A stretch of 64,000 nucleotides of DNA from Devosia sp. LC5 (lineage in GTDB: Bacteria > Pseudomonadota > Alphaproteobacteria > Rhizobiales > Devosiaceae). The stretch covers positions 40,001 to 104,000 of the forward strand of contig NZ_JNNO01000045.1 of NCBI RefSeq assembly GCF_000735585.1, given 5' to 3'. Positions 62,960-64,000 of the stretch are shown here, piece after piece. The notes beneath the pieces were generated by a model. The model made no database searches. It worked only from the letters and a program-made list of their open reading frames with translations, and was not told where the DNA came from. The translations under genes and the position numbers were made by a program. The stretch's first letter is position 1; each line of letters begins with the position of its first letter.

Positions 62960-62974
62960 CCGCGCCCATCGCGG
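62960..62974 (-). promoter_or_regulatory. Leader hairpin with ATGGG loop before the DUF2493 gene
   Basis: On the minus strand: CCGCG-ATGGG-CGCGG, 23 bases upstream of the ATG. Third case of the design seen at 56451 and 57317. Confidence 0.4.
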
Positions 62975-63043
62975 CCTTCGCAGGCGTCGAAGCCCACAGG
63001 CGGGACGGACTGGCAGCCCTCGCGCTCCCGCGAGGGCCTTGAT

Positions 63044-63122
63044 GGCCGGGTTCGGGCTATTTTGCTTCGCGGTGCAAAGGCGGGGCTCGTCCCCGCCGGC
63101 GGAAAATAGCCCGAACCCGGCC
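63044..63122. repeat. 20-bp perfect inverted repeat enclosing two inner hairpins
   Basis: Outer arms GGCCGGGTTCGGGCTATTTT (63044-63063) and its exact reverse complement (63103-63122). Inside are TTTGC...GCAAA (63061-63078) and GGCGGGG-CTCGT-CCCCGCC, so the region can form a three-way or cruciform structure. It lies between the Toprim and DUF2493 genes; could be a strong bidirectional terminator, a structured RNA or a single-strand origin. Confidence 0.6.
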
Positions 63123-63268
63123 ATTGCCCGGCTGGCCCGTTTGTGGGCCGATAGCCCTCTCAGAAGGCCGTGGGCGCCGGCCTCTCCGACAGAAGGATCG
63201 TCCCCTGAAGGATGACCGGAGACGGCAGGTGGAGACGCCAGGACCACGCCATGCCCCCGCCGATCTCC

Positions 63269-64000
63269 TCACTCCTCCATGAACCGGCGGACGTCTTCGG
63301 GATGAAGCTGGTCCTTCAAGGCCGCCCGGAGGGCGTCGACGCCGCGCCAGCGCAGATCGTCGTTGAAGTCCTCACGCACCGGCGACACTGAAACCGCCTC
63401 GATCCCGAAGCTCGTCGCTCTGGTGATCAGGCTGTCCCTGGCGCCATCCCCGGCCGGGTCGCGATCCCGAAGGACATAGAGCCTGCGCAGCCCCACCGGG
63501 AACAGGACGGCGGCGAGGTGAGCGGCCGAAAGCGCCGCCAGCATCGGCATGTGGGGCAGAACCTGACGGGGCGACAGCACGGTCTCGATTCCCTCTCCGG
63601 CGGCGAGCACCTCACCAGCGAGACCGAAGCGGACGCCGTGGCCGAGAAGGTCGCCCATCGCCCGCCTCGGTGTCTCGACCGGCGCCTTGCCGGACCCGTC
63701 CGGGGAAAGCCAGGTGCGATGCGCGCCGGTTTGTCGCCCGGCCAGGTCGGTGACGGAAGCGACCATCGCCGGCCAGATCTCGGTGGGCGAATGCTCGTCG
63801 GGCCGATAGTAGCACCTGGGATGATAGCGCAGCGCGGCGGCGTCGAAGAGCGACGTGATCGCTCTCCCGCCCAGGTAGGTCGCCGCCAGTGTGCCGTGGA
63901 TCGGCTGCGACATGGCGGAGAGCCGCCGTGCCGCTTCCGGCGAACCGACAGCCGCACGCGACACCCTGCCGATCGGCGTCCTCGTCTGTTCCGGCTCGGG
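63269..64000 (-). CDS. Toprim domain protein, N-terminus beyond the window
   Basis: The open frame continues through base 64000, so the protein is larger than seen. The visible 243 residues start in a primase-helicase-like linker (GSPEAARRLSAMSQPIHGTLAATYLGGRAI ... LRYHPRCYYRP), then carry the Toprim fold: LAAGEGIETVLS with the catalytic Glu, and LYVLRDRDPAGDGARD with the DxD. Such proteins act as ICE primases at the start of complementary-strand synthesis after transfer. A GTG at 63962-63964 is in frame but is probably not the start. Confidence 0.85.
   Translation of the reverse strand, partial: PEPEQTRTPIGRVSRAAVGSPEAARRLSAMSQPIHGTLAATYLGGRAITSLFDAAALRYHPRCYYRPDEHSPTEIWPAMVASVTDLAGRQTGAHRTWLSPDGSGKAPVETPRRAMGDLLGHGVRFGLAGEVLAAGEGIETVLSPRQVLPHMPMLAALSAAHLAAVLFPVGLRRLYVLRDRDPAGDGARDSLITRATSFGIEAVSVSPVREDFNDDLRWRGVDALRAALKDQLHPEDVRRFMEE

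Overview
The window is high-GC alphaproteobacterial DNA. The genes at 259-6690 and the initiator tRNA are of the type found in Hyphomicrobiales (Devosia or a relative would fit, but this is inference; no rRNA or marker gene fixes the genus). Two worlds meet at the tRNA: ordinary chromosome at 1-6991, and from 6992 to the right edge one large integrative and conjugative element (ICE) whose far end lies outside the window.

Chromosomal part (1-6991): a gene tail, a lytic murein transglycosylase, an alpha/beta hydrolase, a nucleotidyltransferase-like protein, a VOC protein, an intergenic palindrome, a bfd-bfr iron-storage pair, a DUF599 membrane protein, an aldo/keto reductase and tRNA-fMet. The ICE begins with a large serine recombinase whose reading frame ends antisense inside the tRNA, followed by a decayed second recombinase.

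First cargo block (9.8-34.8 kb): regulators (two TetR, two LysR, AraC, MarR), and many oxidoreductases. Its core (12.5-21.2 kb) is a run of short-chain dehydrogenases, a metallo-beta-lactamase-fold hydrolase, an intradiol-dioxygenase-like protein and an aldo/keto reductase, five of which carry twin-arginine-type signal peptides, together with a CruF-like carotenoid protein and a MipA/OmpV outer-membrane protein. Downstream lie a composite transposon built from two identical IS5-type copies, an AraC/MFS pair, two broken copies of the Tat-SDR gene and a PmtA-like methyltransferase. A 25-bp palindrome next to the second TetR gene recurs in front of the methyltransferase gene, which suggests one regulon spanning the block.

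Transfer and maintenance block (35-57.3 kb, all on the minus strand): DUF2274, trbI-G-F-L-K-J-E-D-C-B, a ribbon-helix-helix protein, traG, a DUF3363-type relaxase, transglycosylase, DUF736, traF-like peptidase, DUF2840, a ribbon-helix-helix protein, an orphan DNA methyltransferase, parA, repA with iteron-like repeats in its 3' end, a helix-turn-helix protein, DUF6499/DUF2285 proteins (one frameshifted), an XRE regulator, a 54-residue membrane protein and ssb. The order resembles Tn4371-like ICEs, with a serine instead of a tyrosine integrase.

Second cargo block (58-61.8 kb): an IS630 remnant, AraC/SDR divergent pair, an epoxide hydrolase and a decayed YcaQ-like gene. Backbone then resumes with DUF2493 and a Toprim protein cut by the window edge. 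Overall the element looks like a self-transmissible carrier of an oxidoreductase-rich detoxification or catabolic programme, much of it predicted to act outside the cytoplasm; the substrate cannot be read from the sequence.
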